A stretch of 64,000 nt of DNA from positions 1 to 64,000 of the forward strand of contig JAYMTA010000011.1 of NCBI GenBank assembly GCA_036897625.1, written 5' to 3'. Of this stretch, positions 62,501 to 64,000 are shown one piece after another. A program made the position numbers and the translations under genes. The stretch is from Pelargonium cotyledonis. Lineage: Eukaryota; Streptophyta; Magnoliopsida; Geraniales; Geraniaceae. Positions within the stretch are counted from its first letter, which is position 1. Every line of letters begins with the position of its first letter. The notes beneath the pieces are model-generated. The model ran no database searches. It was given only the letters and a program-made list of their open reading frames with translations, and was not told where the DNA came from.

Positions 62501-64000
62501 TCACTACCCTTATATAATATCCTATAGGAGATCCTGAAAAAGGACTTGTTTAGTCTTAATCCCGGTATTTTTATTCGAGTTTCTTTTACAATTACCAGTA
62601 CCATTACTGTAACCCACCCACGCTAAGCAAAAACCGAAAAAACCTAACTAAGACCACTAGATTAATGAAACTAGACACAGAGAAAGACGGATACTTTAAA
62701 GTTAAAGAGAGACTCCAGTAAGTAGCCACTCAATTTCTTTTTTGGAGCAGAACTTATAAACCTTTGAATGAGGTCATATTAGCAAAGGCATTACTCAGTT
62801 TAAAGGATCAGAAAGTTTTTCAAATAAAGGAAGGAAAGCAAGACACCGGAGGATAGATCAGCAAGTAAGAACGGATGAGATGACAAGAACAAATTCTTCA
62901 TTACAGATAGTAGGAAGAGATTAGTTCCATTTCAAAATCTAATACTAGAGCAGCTCCTTAGTGCTGTGTCATATTCAAGTCTCGCGAACAAAGATAAGTA
63001 GATTAAGACTGCTGAGGTGGGACAGAGCGATAGAAAGTCTATATAGTAAACTTATTAAGCGCCCTAGTTAATTATGCAAAAAGAAGGAGTGCTTTTCTAG
63101 ACGAATAGATATAACGGAGTTGAACTCTATATAATAAGTGTATTTTAGCTGCTTTTCTAAAGCGGATTCCTAAGAATATACATAAACCATTTAAAGAAGT
63201 TCTTACTAAAACCAACGATTCCTTTTAATACTATAAAGAGCAATCTCTACCGCTTCTTATCAAGTTTTTCCATCTAGGGTAGGGGTCCGTTTTCGTTATT
63301 CAGCATAGGAAGAAAAACTAAGTGCTAAGTAAGGACTAGCATCCAAATAAATATACAGAAGACCTTGACTCCTCTGAAAAAGCTCATATTTGGTATTCAT
63401 TAAATTTTATAGGTACTTGGTTTGCTTCACAAGATCCAGGGGAAAGTAAAATAATATTGATAAGTGTTGCAACCCTCAAGGTTTAGAAAAAGGAAATCCT
63501 GAAATCCTAAGAATCCCTTTTGGAATACTTTATTAAAGAATCTATTACAAAGGGGGGCTCTTATCACAGGATTCATAGGGTCTCGAAACCGGCTTTTTAC
63601 CTGCACAATTTTCTTGTACCTGGAATTTTAAAAGAAAACTCTTATAAACAAGCTTCACAAAGGAATGCATAGATAGGTTGGTAAAAATATGGGGGCTTCC
63701 TTGGGTTGTTTTATTATTTATGCGGACCCTTGCTAATATTTCTCTAGTTTGCGCGTATTTTGCTAAACTTGACTTCTTCTCTTCCGCTCTAAAAAAAACA
63801 TTTTTGGTAGAATCCTAAGACCCTATAACCCAAATATCAATTTTGACAGAACAGGGGCCCACTGTTAAGGGCATTCTCGGTATAGCGCAGGTATAAAAAG
63901 CATAAGCAGCGGGCACTAAATATAAGATTCCAGTTTCTCTTCTCTTAATCCTATTAGAGAGTTTGTTTGAAAAATTTTCTTAAGTGTATTGTATTCGTTA
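59573..64000. other. Gene-free stretch to the window end
   Basis: No gene or tRNA-like element is visible. It contains an A run near 59700-59710, a (TAA)n microsatellite at about 60938-60954, GGATCC palindromes near 60380 and 60544 and GGGCCC at 63855-63860. Stops are dense in all frames. Confidence 0.55.
60938..60954. repeat. (TAA)n microsatellite
   Basis: Five to six TAA units followed by a degraded AATATAATAG tail. Simple-sequence DNA with no evident function. Confidence 0.75.

Overview
The window is AT-rich (about one third G+C in the lines I counted) and holds no protein gene that I can recognise on either strand. The longest open frame is 109 codons (43254-43583), about what chance alone gives in 64 kb of this composition. 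I found no rRNA core, no convincing intron core, no CRISPR array and no transposase. What can be read as genes is a scatter of tRNA-like elements, mostly on the minus strand. They carry bacterial/organelle-type D-loop and T-loop words (GGTTA, GGTA, TTCAAGT, TTCGAAT), and the longer ones keep canonical 71-76 nt spacing. This points to a large, gene-poor organelle chromosome, most likely mitochondrial, but I cannot name the organism. A decayed nuclear region or an artificial sequence cannot be excluded from the bases alone. Layout: 1-8.6 kb is featureless apart from an Asn-like tRNA at 1.8 kb. A Lys-like tRNA lies at 8.6 kb. From 8.7 to 19.3 kb there are only short palindromes, simple-sequence patches and one T-arm remnant. 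From 19.3 to 23.1 kb is a distinct block of short repeated words, G-rich on the plus strand up to about 22.35 kb and then C-rich, with the same words inverted after the switch. Between 26.4 and 31.1 kb are Gly-, Lys- and Ser-like tRNA elements, a 15-bp hairpin (27484-27538) and a 35-bp tandem repeat (29984-30061). From 38 to 50.5 kb is the densest group of tRNA-like elements, including the best-folding one (44289-44361, plus strand) and a Glu-like one (48832-48903). A perfect 75-bp inverted repeat joins 50101-50175 and 58993-59067. Two more tRNA-like elements lie at 58.4 and 59.5 kb; the rest, to 64 kb, is empty apart from simple repeats. Taken together there is no operon or pathway to describe. 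The two features that recur everywhere are (1) tRNA skeletons whose loops, spacing and often anticodon position are kept while many stem pairs are lost, and (2) a high density of short purine-then-pyrimidine palindromes such as GGATCC, GAGCTC and GGGCCC. Whether the tRNA skeletons are pseudogenes, substrates for RNA editing, or imitations of tRNA sequence is the main open question.
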